A stretch of DNA of 64,000 nt, from positions 1-64,000 of the forward strand of contig NZ_PPPU01000006.1 of assembly GCF_006483455.1 (NCBI RefSeq). The letters run 5' to 3'. Made by a program: the position numbers and the translations under genes. This document shows, piece after piece, positions 35,836 to 43,112 of the stretch. Numbering within the stretch: position 1 is the stretch's first letter; each line of letters begins with the position of its first letter. The stretch is from Methylomonas koyamae (GTDB lineage Bacteria; Pseudomonadota; Gammaproteobacteria; Methylococcales; Methylomonadaceae). The notes beneath the pieces were generated by a model. It ran no database searches. It was not told the origin of the DNA and was given only the letters and a program-made list of their open reading frames with translations.

Positions 35836-36081
35836 ATGCAACCGGCCGTTAACCCGACTACCCCCAAAAAAGCCGCCAATCTCAGTATCAACAGCGAGTT
35901 ATTGAATCAGGCCAAGGCATTGCAGATCAATTTATCCGCCACGCTGGAGCGCGCGCTGACCGAAGCCATACGCGACAAGCAACGGCAGCAATGGCTGCAG
36001 GAAAACCGCCAAGCTATCGAAGACTATAACCAACGTATCGAAACCGAGGGCTGTTTCAGCGATAGCTTGCGGAGTTTTTGA
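35836..36081 (+). CDS. ccdA: antitoxin CcdA
   Basis: 81 residues from the ATG at 35836 with CGAGGAA upstream. A ribbon-helix-helix N-terminal part (AANLSINSELLNQAKALQIN) binds DNA; an acidic, flexible C-terminal part (ENRQAIEDYNQRIETEGCFSD, matching the CcdA family) wraps the toxin. It neutralises CcdB and represses the operon. Its TGA shares one base with the toxin ATG. Confidence 0.92.
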   Translation: MQPAVNPTTPKKAANLSINSELLNQAKALQINLSATLERALTEAIRDKQRQQWLQENRQAIEDYNQRIETEGCFSDSLRSF

Positions 36082-36392
36082 TGGCGCAGTTCACCCTGTA
36101 CCGCAATACCAACCAGCAAACCCAGGGCCGCTATCCTTTTTTACTCGACGTACAGAACGATTTTCTCGATGCGCTGAAAACCCGGTTAGTGGTTCCTGCC
36201 ATCAACCTATCCGGGCAGAAGCCCATCACCCATTTGAATCCGGTGTTTGAATACGAACAACAGCAATACCTGCTAGTGGTGCAGGAAATGGCGGCCATTC
36301 CCGCGAATAATCTGGGTGCCAAGGTGACGGAGTTGGTGGCATTGCGGAGCGAGATATTGGCGGCCGTGGATTTGTTGATTACGGGGATTTGA
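36081..36392 (+). CDS. ccdB: toxin CcdB, gyrase poison
   Basis: 103 residues, full length. MAQFTLYRNTNQ, YPFLLDVQNDFLD, TRLVVPAI and HLNPVFEYEQQ match chromosomal CcdB. The C-terminus ends DLLITGI rather than the WGI of F-plasmid CcdB; the penultimate Trp that contacts GyrA is Gly/Thr here, so potency may be altered. It is coupled to ccdA by a one-base overlap. The last codons abut a yoeB-like remnant. Confidence 0.92.
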   Translation: MAQFTLYRNTNQQTQGRYPFLLDVQNDFLDALKTRLVVPAINLSGQKPITHLNPVFEYEQQQYLLVVQEMAAIPANNLGAKVTELVALRSEILAAVDLLITGI

Positions 36393-36617
36393 AAGACGCC
36401 CATAAACTCGCGGTGGCGGGATTGAAGGACAAGGCCTTACCACTCTTAGCCGTTCTAAAAAATGATCAGTTTCAAAACGCCGCCTTACGAAAAACTGGTC
36501 GGCGATTTAGCCGGGGCTTATTCCCGGCGCATCAATATTCAGCATAGTTTGATTTACCAAGTATTAGGCGGCGAGGAACAAGTTAAGGTTTTGCGGTTGT
36601 GGAGTCGTTATGAATGA
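36386..36617 (+). pseudogene. yoeB/txe-like toxin remnant, truncated and frameshifted
   Basis: Directly against the ccdB stop, one frame reads DLKDAHKLAVAGLKDKALPLLAVLKND, the middle of a YoeB/Txe toxin. After NDQFQN the family sequence continues in another frame as PPYEKLVGDLAGAYSRR, then INIQHSLIYQVL and VKVLRLWSRYE to the TGA at 36617. So the N-terminal 15 or so codons are missing and one frameshift splits the rest. No relB-type antitoxin remains. It is not functional. Confidence 0.8.
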
Positions 36618-36643
36618 GGTGGCGCTTATATTGGTTAGATGTG

Positions 36644-36674
36644 TAGCCTGGATGACGCGAAGCGGAATCCGGGG
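36644..36674 (+). repeat. short palindromic repeat, TAGCCTGGAT type
   Basis: Arms CCTGGAT and ATCCGGGG flank GACGCGAAGCGGA. This is the arm-GCGAAGCG-arm layout seen in many proteobacterial intergenic palindromes. It lies between the toxin remnant and the large repeat. Confidence 0.55.
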
Positions 36675-36689
36675 GTAAATTCTACGCTG

Positions 36690-36965
36690 GCTAGTCGTTT
36701 GGTGTCGCTATCGCGACGGCATTTTGAAGTCGGGTCTCGGCCCGACAGCCGAGGTACTTTTCTTTGCTTGTCCAAAGAAAAGTACCCAAAAGAAACGACA
36801 CCCCATGCCGCTTTGATCCTGCGCTCCGAAGGGTTTGGACGGGGTTTTCGGAAGGGCTATCCATAGCCCTCCGAAAACGCGATGCATCCATGCATCGCCC
36901 CTGTCGGGCGAATCCGCCCAAACCCTCCGGTGCTCGGCGCGGCATCAGGGGAGAAAACCATCCCA
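36690..36965 (-). repeat. multi-hairpin interspersed repeat, copy 2 (inverted)
   Basis: Reverse-complementary to copies at 117, 38556 and 39020. In plus-strand order: TGTCGCT..GCGACG box, GTCGGG/CCGACA hairpin, GGTACTTTTCTTT/AAAGAAAAGTACC hairpin, TGCGCTCCGAAGG, GTTTTCGGAAGGGCTA / TAGCCCTCCGAAAAC hairpin, CCGGTGCTCGGCGCGGCAT and GGGGAGAAAAC. It faces copy 3 across the AT-rich gene. Confidence 0.8.
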
Positions 36966-36992
36966 GAATCGAAGGTTATAAACTCGGGATCT

Positions 36993-37194
36993 AGCGAAGC
37001 GTAATCGGACGCATGTTGTCCGGCTGTTTTCAAGAATAAATATCTGAAGACAAGTTAGTTTCGTGAATAGAGAACTCGGAGTTCATGTTGTTCATAATGA
37101 ATCAGTTTTAATAAAAACCTTCAATTTATTTTCTATGAAAAATTTTACGAGGTTGATTTTGTAAAATATAACATTCGTCCGATTACGCTTCGCT
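36993..37194. repeat. 19-bp perfect inverted repeats around an AT-rich 164-bp segment
   Basis: AGCGAAGCGTAATCGGACG (36993-37011) and its exact complement (37176-37194) bracket a strongly AT-rich stretch. The right arm is itself half of a hairpin with arms GTCCGATTA / TAATCGGAC (37177-37202). The right arm also supplies the stop and last codons of the gene at 37193. Confidence 0.65.
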
Positions 37195-38314
37195 AATCGG
37201 ACCTACGCGGACTGTCATATTTTTTATATACGAAATCACCCACGATGTCTGAACTGTAGATGGTTTTTAAAGTTGGCTTTAGCTTTGATCGCAAACCAAT
37301 TTTATAAGCAAAACTTGATAAATAACCTAGCATAGAATGGCAATAGCTTAGTCCATCAATACTAGAATTGTGTGTATCGGTCAATCCAGCTAGAGCTTTT
37401 ATAAGCTCATCAAAGTCATCGAATAATGAGCGATTATGGCGTGTTTTATATGACTTGGACGGATTTTGCGGAATTGGGCATTCAATAACAGGTGTTATTT
37501 TGCCGCAACACTTAACTAATCTGTTTTTTGCAAATAGTATTGTTTCTGCTTGATCAATCGGGGCTGAATGCACAACTAAATCTCTATAGTCGCCCAAAGA
37601 TTTTAGCCATCCAAGTTCACCTGTTATTGACAGCAACTCATTAACCAGTGGATCATCCTGTTTTGGAAGCTTTTTCACCTCTCTTAATAATGAGGACATG
37701 GTGGTTATCCGTTTGTTATTCTTGGCAGCAGACTCAATTATATAGCTTGAAATAAATTCAGCGAGAAAGTCTCTTAGTATGCATGCATCTATCAGAAATG
37801 TTTGAATAGCCAAATAACACAGCCATGTGAAATTGTCCTTGAACTTGATTTCGTTAACATGCTCGCCGCGCTCAATTACTGCCGTTAGCTGATCATGGTA
37901 TCTGTCAGAAAGCTCTTTGATTCTCCATCCGCATACTCGTAACTGATGTGATATCCTGTTTGTTAAATCCCAAAGGTACCCATCTTTTATTCCATATGCG
38001 CTATTTCCTATTCGCCTCCATAACTCGGCGCTCTCTGCGTTACTCCATCTGTTAATGAAAGATTTGTTGTAGACTCTCCACTCTGGGAGGTCAGCGCCGT
38101 TAATCTGAAGTGAGTTGTCAATAAACTCTATCCCAATAATCTCTTGATTTAATGACTCTATAGCGCTGTAAACCAAGCTATATTGCGGAACTTTAAACAA
38201 ATAAGAGTGTTTATTTGTAAGTGGATAAATTTCGCATTTAGGGCTGGCATCATTTATACAGCGTAACCCTCCTTTTAAATGCATAACTCTAATGGACGGC
38301 CATTCTTGATTCAC
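37193..38314 (-). CDS. AT-rich orphan protein with HEPN-like RxxxxH motif
   Basis: 373 residues with a GTG start at 38314; an ATG ten codons later (38284) is an alternative. Composition is far more AT-rich than the neighbours, and codon use differs, which suggests transfer. Residues 150-300 are largely helical and contain LGDYRDLVVHS, an R244-to-H249 spacing as in HEPN ribonuclease motifs. The N-terminal 120 residues look mixed alpha/beta. No partner MNT nucleotidyltransferase is adjacent. The final residues (RRSD) are encoded by a palindromic repeat. I do not recognise the family; a defence or toxin role is possible but unproven. Confidence 0.6.
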   Translation of the reverse strand: MNQEWPSIRVMHLKGGLRCINDASPKCEIYPLTNKHSYLFKVPQYSLVYSAIESLNQEIIGIEFIDNSLQINGADLPEWRVYNKSFINRWSNAESAELWRRIGNSAYGIKDGYLWDLTNRISHQLRVCGWRIKELSDRYHDQLTAVIERGEHVNEIKFKDNFTWLCYLAIQTFLIDACILRDFLAEFISSYIIESAAKNNKRITTMSSLLREVKKLPKQDDPLVNELLSITGELGWLKSLGDYRDLVVHSAPIDQAETILFAKNRLVKCCGKITPVIECPIPQNPSKSYKTRHNRSLFDDFDELIKALAGLTDTHNSSIDGLSYCHSMLGYLSSFAYKIGLRSKLKPTLKTIYSSDIVGDFVYKKYDSPRRSD

Positions 38315-38411
38315 TAGGCTTGTAATTCCTTATCTAAAGCAAAACGATCTGATATTTCGATAAAAAAATTTCAATAAATATTTTCTGCTATCAAACAACT
38401 TTGTAAGGTCG

Positions 38412-38555
38412 TAAAGCGTATTTGTAAGGTTTCAATAGGCGCAGCCGTATTGCGCCGTATGATGGCCTCCAAGCGTTCGGCACATAACGCTATCGCTAAT
38501 GCGCCCTATAAAACCTCGCAAATATTAGTCGGTTTCGAATTTCACGGCGGGGTTT
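38412..38555 (+). repeat. GGCGCAAT-type palindromes, first unit of a tandem duplication
   Basis: A stretch from GTTTCAATAGGCGCAGCCGT to GTCGGTTTCGAATTTCAC. It contains CAATAGGCG..ATTGCGCC and GCACATAACGC..GCGCCCTA palindromes. It recurs at 38886-39019 with few changes. Confidence 0.7.
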
Positions 38556-38800
38556 TTTCCCGTTATGCCGCGCCGAGCACCGGAGGATTTGGCGGGATTA
38601 GCCCGAGAGGGGAGCGGCAGGGATGCCGCTCGTTTTCGGAGGGCTAGGACAGCCCTTCCGAAAACCCTCGGCAAATCCTTCGGAGCGCAGGATACAAGCG
38701 GCATCCGGGTCGCCTTTTCTTTGGATACTTTCTTTTGGCGACGCAAAAGAAAGTATCGCGGCTGTCGGTCCGCGAACCGACATTAAAATCAAGCCGTCGC
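38556..38800 (+). repeat. multi-hairpin interspersed repeat, copy 3
   Basis: All modules are present: GCCGAGCACCGGAGGATTTGG, GTTTTCGGAGGGCTA / AGCCCTTCCGAAAAC, TTCGGAGCGCAGG, GATACTTTCTTTTG / CAAAAGAAAGTATC and TGTCGGT / ACCGACA. It is joined directly to the upstream palindromes, and the composite unit is repeated about 470 bases on. Confidence 0.85.
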
Positions 38801-38885
38801 GCCAGCGACATCTTCCCCTCTCACCCCAACCAATTCTCTATCAACAAACCTGGCACGCGCTCGAATTCCCGCAAAGGCCGTAAGT

Positions 38886-39019
38886 CGCAATTGTAGGGCG
38901 TCAATAGGCGTAGCCGTATTGCGCCGTATGTTGGCCTTCAAGCATTCGGCGCATGACGCTATTGCTAATGCGCCCTACAAAACCTCGCAAATACTAGTCG
39001 GTTTCGAATTTCACGACGG
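38886..39019 (+). repeat. GGCGCAAT-type palindromes, second unit
   Basis: A near copy of 38412-38555, with GGCGTCAATAGGCG..ATTGCGCC and GGCGCATGACGC..ATGCGCC. It shares its 3' GTCGGTTTCGAATTTCAC boundary with the first unit. Confidence 0.7.
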
Positions 39020-39265
39020 GGTTTTCTCCCGTTATGCCGCGCCGAGCACCGGAGGATTTGGCGGGATTAGCCCGATAGGGGAGCGGCATGGATGCCGCTC
39101 GTTTTCGGAGGGCTAGGACAGCCCTTCCGAAAACCCTCGCCAAATCCTTCGGAGCGCAGGGAAAAAGCGGCATCCGGGTGTCTTTTCTTTTGGTTTCTTT
39201 TCTTTGGACAAGCAAAGAAAAGAAACCCGCCCGCCGGAGCGGGAACCGGCATTCAATCAAGCCGT
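39020..39265 (+). repeat. multi-hairpin interspersed repeat, copy 4
   Basis: Same modules as copy 3, but the second hairpin is changed to GTTTCTTTTCTTTGG / CAAAGAAAAGAAAC and the third to CCGCCGGAGCGGG / ACCGGCA. Arm changes on both sides keep the pairing, which argues for selection or transposition on structure rather than sequence. Confidence 0.85.
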
Positions 39266-39287
39266 CGCGCCAGCGACAACAACCCAA

Positions 39288-39698
39288 TCAAGCCGCCGGA
39301 TGCCTCTCGACATATTCCAATGCCGCTTTGGCCAGCAATCCGGAGCGGGTGTCGCCGAATCGCGCGGCGGCTTGGTCGATCGCTGCCAGCACCCGTTCCG
39401 GCAGCGTGATGTTGACCCGCTTGGCTTTGCCCGACAATTTGGATAAATCCACTTCGACGACCGCCCAAATCCAGCCGCCAAACTCCGGGTCGGCTTGATG
39501 CTTGGCAATCGGCGCGGCTTCCGGGATGGCTAGGCCGTCTTCTATGACCGTCTCCATCCATAATTCGATGGCCTCCTTAGCATTGGCTATCGCTTCGTCC
39601 AAACTGTCGCCGGCTGAAAAACAACCGGGCAAATCGGGCACCACGACGCCGTAGGCGTGGGTTTCGTCGCCGCTTTCTATCGCTATCGGGTATCTCAT
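39288..39698 (-). CDS. hicB: antitoxin HicB
   Basis: 136 residues. The N-terminal partial RNase H-like fold (YGVVVPDLPGCFSAGDSLDEA, then EAIELWMETVIEDG) is typical HicB. The C-terminal ribbon-helix-helix (RVNITLPERVLAAIDQAAARFGD) provides operator binding. Its ATG overlaps the stop of the hicA remnant (ATGA). As the toxin is truncated, this is probably an orphan antitoxin. Confidence 0.92.
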   Translation of the reverse strand: MRYPIAIESGDETHAYGVVVPDLPGCFSAGDSLDEAIANAKEAIELWMETVIEDGLAIPEAAPIAKHQADPEFGGWIWAVVEVDLSKLSGKAKRVNITLPERVLAAIDQAAARFGDTRSGLLAKAALEYVERHPAA

Positions 39699-39826
39699 TT
39701 CAATCCTGCCTGCTTCAATAGTTTGTTGACCAGTCCGTGGCCCAAGTCCTTGCGCGGATGCGGCACGCTAATATGCCCAGGCTTGGATGGGTGACTACCA
39801 ATTACTATATATTGTGAAAATTTTTA
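39695..39826 (-). pseudogene. hicA: hicA toxin remnant, N-terminus lost
   Basis: The last 43 codons read KFSQYIVIGSHPSKPGHI then SVPHPRKDLGHGLVNKLLKQAGLK, the catalytic-His core and C-terminal helix of HicA. A TAA closes the frame just upstream and there is no start codon. The first 20 or so residues (helix 1 and strand 1) are absent. The AT-rich break lies about 30 bases before the promoter of the cobalamin riboswitch. Confidence 0.75.
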
Positions 39827-39856
39827 TGAAAAAACACTGTATGTAGGTTTTTTGCC

Positions 39857-39885
39857 TTGACAAGCCGCATCCCTCTACCTAAACT
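39857..39885 (+). promoter_or_regulatory. promoter of the riboswitch-nrdAB transcript
   Basis: TTGACA, 17 bases, TAAACT. The cobalamin riboswitch begins within ten bases of the -10. Confidence 0.7.
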
Positions 39886-39892
39886 CCCGCCC

Positions 39893-40082
39893 CGAGACGG
39901 TTCCCCCCGAAGGGGATTAAAAGGGAATCCGGTCGGCGCTTTTGCGTTTTTCGCATGATCGCCGGAAAGCCGGAGCTGCCCCCGCAACTGTAATCGGCGA
40001 GTCTTTGTTCAACGATGCCACTGGACGCGAGTCCGGGAAGGCTGAACCGAGGCGGCGACCCGAGAGCCAGGAGACCTGCCCT
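39893..40082 (+). promoter_or_regulatory. cobalamin (B12) riboswitch
   Basis: Conserved landmarks are in order: GGGAATCCGGT, GCCGGAGCTGCCCCCGCAAC (core with the B12-box-adjacent GCCCCCGCAACTGT), GCCACTGGACGCGAGTCCGG, GGGAAGGC, and the B12 box GAGAGCCAGGAGACCTGCC at 40062-40080. It leads nrdAB, so bound adenosylcobalamin should turn the class Ia reductase off. The expression platform runs 40083-40217. Confidence 0.95.
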
Positions 40083-40217
40083 CGAAACTTCAATCAACCG
40101 GGAGCGGGGTGTCTCCGAGGACGATGGCAAGCGTTGCGGGTCGGGCGATTTCGGGTTCGCGCCGCGCGCCTTTCCGTTGCGGCTTCGCGCTTCCCGCCCA
40201 AAAGCAAGGAGAATCGC

Positions 40218-43112
40218 ATGCAAACCGCCGCCGTCCGCGCGTCCGCCCATTATGCCCATGCCGGCGAAGCCGCCTCGTTACCCCCGCCGTTACCGCCGCA
40301 CGCCGGCCTGGAAGTAATCCGCCGCAACCGCGCGGTGGTGGCGTTTCAGCCGGAAAAAATCGCCATTGCCATTACCAAGGCCTTTCTGGCAGTGGAGGGC
40401 CAGCATGGCGTCAACTCGGCGCGCATCCGCGAGCAGGTGGCGCAACTTACCGCCAGCGTGGTCGAAACGTTGACCCGGCGTTTGCCTGGTGGCGGCAGTG
40501 TGCATATCGAGGACATTCAGGATCAGGTGGAACTGGCCTTGATGCGCTCCGGCGCCCACGACGTGGCCCGCGCCTACGTGCTGTACCGGGAAAAGCACGC
40601 CGAGCAACGTGCCGCGCAACAACTCCAAGCAGATGACACGCCAGCCCTGCAGGTGGACGACGCCGGCCAACGCCGGCCATTGGATCACGCCGAGTTCACC
40701 GCCTTATGCCGCGAGGCGTGTGCCGGTTTGACCGGCGCCGATGCCGAACGGGTGTGGGCGCAAACCCTGCCCAATCTGTACGACGGCATGCCGCTGGCGG
40801 CGGTGCGCCAGGCGCTGGTGCTGGCGGCGCGCACTTTGATCGAAACCGACCCGGACTACGCCAGAGTCGCCGCGCGCTTGCTGCTCAGCAATCTGCGCCT
40901 GGAAGCGACCGGTACGGCCTGGACCCAAGCGGACATGCACGAACATTACGCCGGCTGCTTTGCCGAATTCGTCGCCGCCGGCGTGGCCGCCGAGTTGCTG
41001 GACCCGCGTCTGGCCGAATTCGATTTGGCGGTATTGGGCGCGGCCTTGCTGGCCGAGCGCGATCTGCAATTCGATTACCTGGGCCTGCAAACCCTGTACG
41101 ACCGCTATTTCCTGCACATCGACGGTCGCCGCATCGAGCTGCCGCAATGCTTTTTCATGCGGGTGGCGATGGGGCTGGCCTTGAACGAGATCGACCGCGA
41201 GGCCCGCGCCATCGAGTTTTACCGGTTGCTGTCCAGCTTCGATTTCATGTGCTCGACGCCGACCTTGTTCAACAGCGGCACCCGTCATCCGCAATTGTCG
41301 TCGTGTTACCTGACCACGGTCTCCGACGATCTGGACGGCATTTACCAAGGCATCAAGGAAAACGCGCTGCTGCAAAAATACGCCGGCGGCCTGGGCAACG
41401 ACTGGACACCGGTGCGGGCGCTGGGCAGCCGCATCAAGGGCACCAACGGCCACAGCCAGGGCGTGATTCCGTTTTTGAAGGTGGTCAACGACACCGCAGT
41501 GGCGGTCAACCAGGGCGGCAAGCGTAAGGGGGCGGTGTGCGCCTATCTGGAAAACTGGCATCTGGATTTCGAGGAGTTTCTGGAGCTGCGTAAGAACACC
41601 GGCGACGAGCGCCGCCGTTGCCACGATATGAACACCGCCGCCTGGGTGTCGGATTTGTTCATGCAGCGGGTGCGGGACAACGGCGACTGGACCTTGTTTT
41701 CGCCGGTGGACGCGCCGGACTTGCACGATCTGTACGGCGCCGCCTTCGCCGAGGCCTACCAAGCCTACGAAGCCAAGGCCGAGCGCGGCGAAATCCGATT
41801 GTACAAACGCATCGGCGCGGTGCAGCTGTGGCGCAAGATGCTGACCATGCTGTTCGAGACCGGTCATCCGTGGATTACTTTCAAAGACGCCTGCAACCTG
41901 CGTTCGCCGCAGCAACACGCCGGCGTGATTCACAGCTCCAACCTGTGCACCGAAATCACGCTGAATACGTCCGCCGACGAAACCGCCGTCTGCAACCTGG
42001 GTTCGGTGAATCTGCCGGCGCATTTGGTCGAGCGCGACGGCGTCTGGCAACTGGACGCCGACAAACTGCAACGCACCGTCGCCACCGCGATGCGCATGCT
42101 GGACAACGTCATCGACATCAACTACTACGCCACGCCCAAGGCCCGCAACGCCAACCTGCGCCATCGCCCGGTCGGCCTGGGGATCATGGGTTTTGCCGAC
42201 TGCCTGCAGCGTTTGGGCGTCGGGCACGCCAGCGCGGAAGCGCTGGAATTCGCCGACCGTTCGGCGGAAATGCTCTGCTACCACGCCTACCGGGCTTCGG
42301 CGGATTTGGCCGAGCAGCGCGGGCGCTACAGTAGCTTCGCCGGTAGCTTATGGCAACAAGGTTTGCTGCCGCCGGATACATTGGAACGCTTGAGCGAAAC
42401 CCGCGGCGATTTGGGTGTGCCCGCCGGCGGGCAACTGGATTGGCAGGCCTTGCGCCAGCGCATCGGCCAAGTCGGCATGCGCAATTCCAATTGCGTGGCG
42501 ATTGCGCCGACCGCGACCATCGCCAACATCGTCGGCGTGTCGGCGTCCATCGAACCGGTGTATCAAAACCTGTACGTCAAATCCAATCTGTCCGGCGAAT
42601 TTACCGTGGTCAATGCCGCGCTGGTGCGCGAGTTGAAGGCGTTGGGCTTGTGGGACGAAGTGATGGTGGCCGATTTGAAATATTTCGACGGCTCGCTGGC
42701 GGCCATCGAGCGGGTGCCGGCGGAGGTCAAGGCGCGTTACGCCACGGCGTTCGAAATCGACCCGGAATGGCTGATCGAAGCTGCCGCCCGCCGCCAGAAA
42801 TGGATAGACCAGTCGCAGTCGCTTAACCTGTACCTCGCCGCGCCCACCGGCAGCAAGCTGGACCGCCTGTATCGGCTGGCTTGGCAACGCGGCTTGAAGA
42901 CCACCTATTACTTGCGTACTTTGGGCGCGACGGCGATGGAGAAAACCGGCGGTGCCAGCGATTATGGTTCGCAAGCTTCGCGCGGGAACCCGAAGGAGGA
43001 CGCTCCGGCGTCCGGAACCGCGGAGCGGTTCGAGCTGCATTCCCACGCCGAGCGTGGGAACGATATGAAAGTCTGTTCGATTGCCGATCCGGATTGCGAG
43101 GCCTGCCAATGA
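40218..43112 (+). CDS. nrdA: class Ia ribonucleotide reductase large subunit
   Basis: 964 residues from the ATG at 40218 with AAGGAGAA upstream. An ATP-cone (about residues 30-130, EVIRRNRAVVAFQPEKIA) gives allosteric activity control. Active-site elements are QLSSCYL (first redox Cys), NLCTEITLNTS (N-x-C-x-E), AVCNLGSVNL (second Cys) and TTYYLRT (the Tyr pair of the radical path). A CEAC redox pair lies at the C-terminus. The linker between GATAMEKTGG and that pair contains an in-frame palindromic repeat (43040-43060). Its stop overlaps the nrdB start (ATGA). It is controlled by the cobalamin riboswitch. Confidence 0.96.
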   Translation: MQTAAVRASAHYAHAGEAASLPPPLPPHAGLEVIRRNRAVVAFQPEKIAIAITKAFLAVEGQHGVNSARIREQVAQLTASVVETLTRRLPGGGSVHIEDIQDQVELALMRSGAHDVARAYVLYREKHAEQRAAQQLQADDTPALQVDDAGQRRPLDHAEFTALCREACAGLTGADAERVWAQTLPNLYDGMPLAAVRQALVLAARTLIETDPDYARVAARLLLSNLRLEATGTAWTQADMHEHYAGCFAEFVAAGVAAELLDPRLAEFDLAVLGAALLAERDLQFDYLGLQTLYDRYFLHIDGRRIELPQCFFMRVAMGLALNEIDREARAIEFYRLLSSFDFMCSTPTLFNSGTRHPQLSSCYLTTVSDDLDGIYQGIKENALLQKYAGGLGNDWTPVRALGSRIKGTNGHSQGVIPFLKVVNDTAVAVNQGGKRKGAVCAYLENWHLDFEEFLELRKNTGDERRRCHDMNTAAWVSDLFMQRVRDNGDWTLFSPVDAPDLHDLYGAAFAEAYQAYEAKAERGEIRLYKRIGAVQLWRKMLTMLFETGHPWITFKDACNLRSPQQHAGVIHSSNLCTEITLNTSADETAVCNLGSVNLPAHLVERDGVWQLDADKLQRTVATAMRMLDNVIDINYYATPKARNANLRHRPVGLGIMGFADCLQRLGVGHASAEALEFADRSAEMLCYHAYRASADLAEQRGRYSSFAGSLWQQGLLPPDTLERLSETRGDLGVPAGGQLDWQALRQRIGQVGMRNSNCVAIAPTATIANIVGVSASIEPVYQNLYVKSNLSGEFTVVNAALVRELKALGLWDEVMVADLKYFDGSLAAIERVPAEVKARYATAFEIDPEWLIEAAARRQKWIDQSQSLNLYLAAPTGSKLDRLYRLAWQRGLKTTYYLRTLGATAMEKTGGASDYGSQASRGNPKEDAPASGTAERFELHSHAERGNDMKVCSIADPDCEACQ
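43040..43060. repeat. palindromic repeat inside nrdA
   Basis: Nine-base arms TTCCCACGC and GCGTGGGAA surround CGA, followed by CGAT. It is translated as HSHAERGND. The same palindrome is known to me as an intergenic repeat type in gammaproteobacteria; I see no second copy here. Confidence 0.6.

Noticed and set aside
36690..39265. Insertion sequence
   Set aside because: No transposase frame, and no target duplication could be seen at the copies.
36639..39290. CRISPR array from the repeated segments
   Set aside because: Units are about 250 bp with internal hairpins, are not regularly spaced and have no spacer-sized gaps or cas genes.
39288..39826. Functional hicAB pair
   Set aside because: hicA has an in-frame TAA and no start codon before its GSH core; only hicB is complete.
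40704..42284. 526-codon minus-strand frame inside nrdA
   Set aside because: Antisense shadow; no ribosome site and a composition typical of reversed GC-rich genes.
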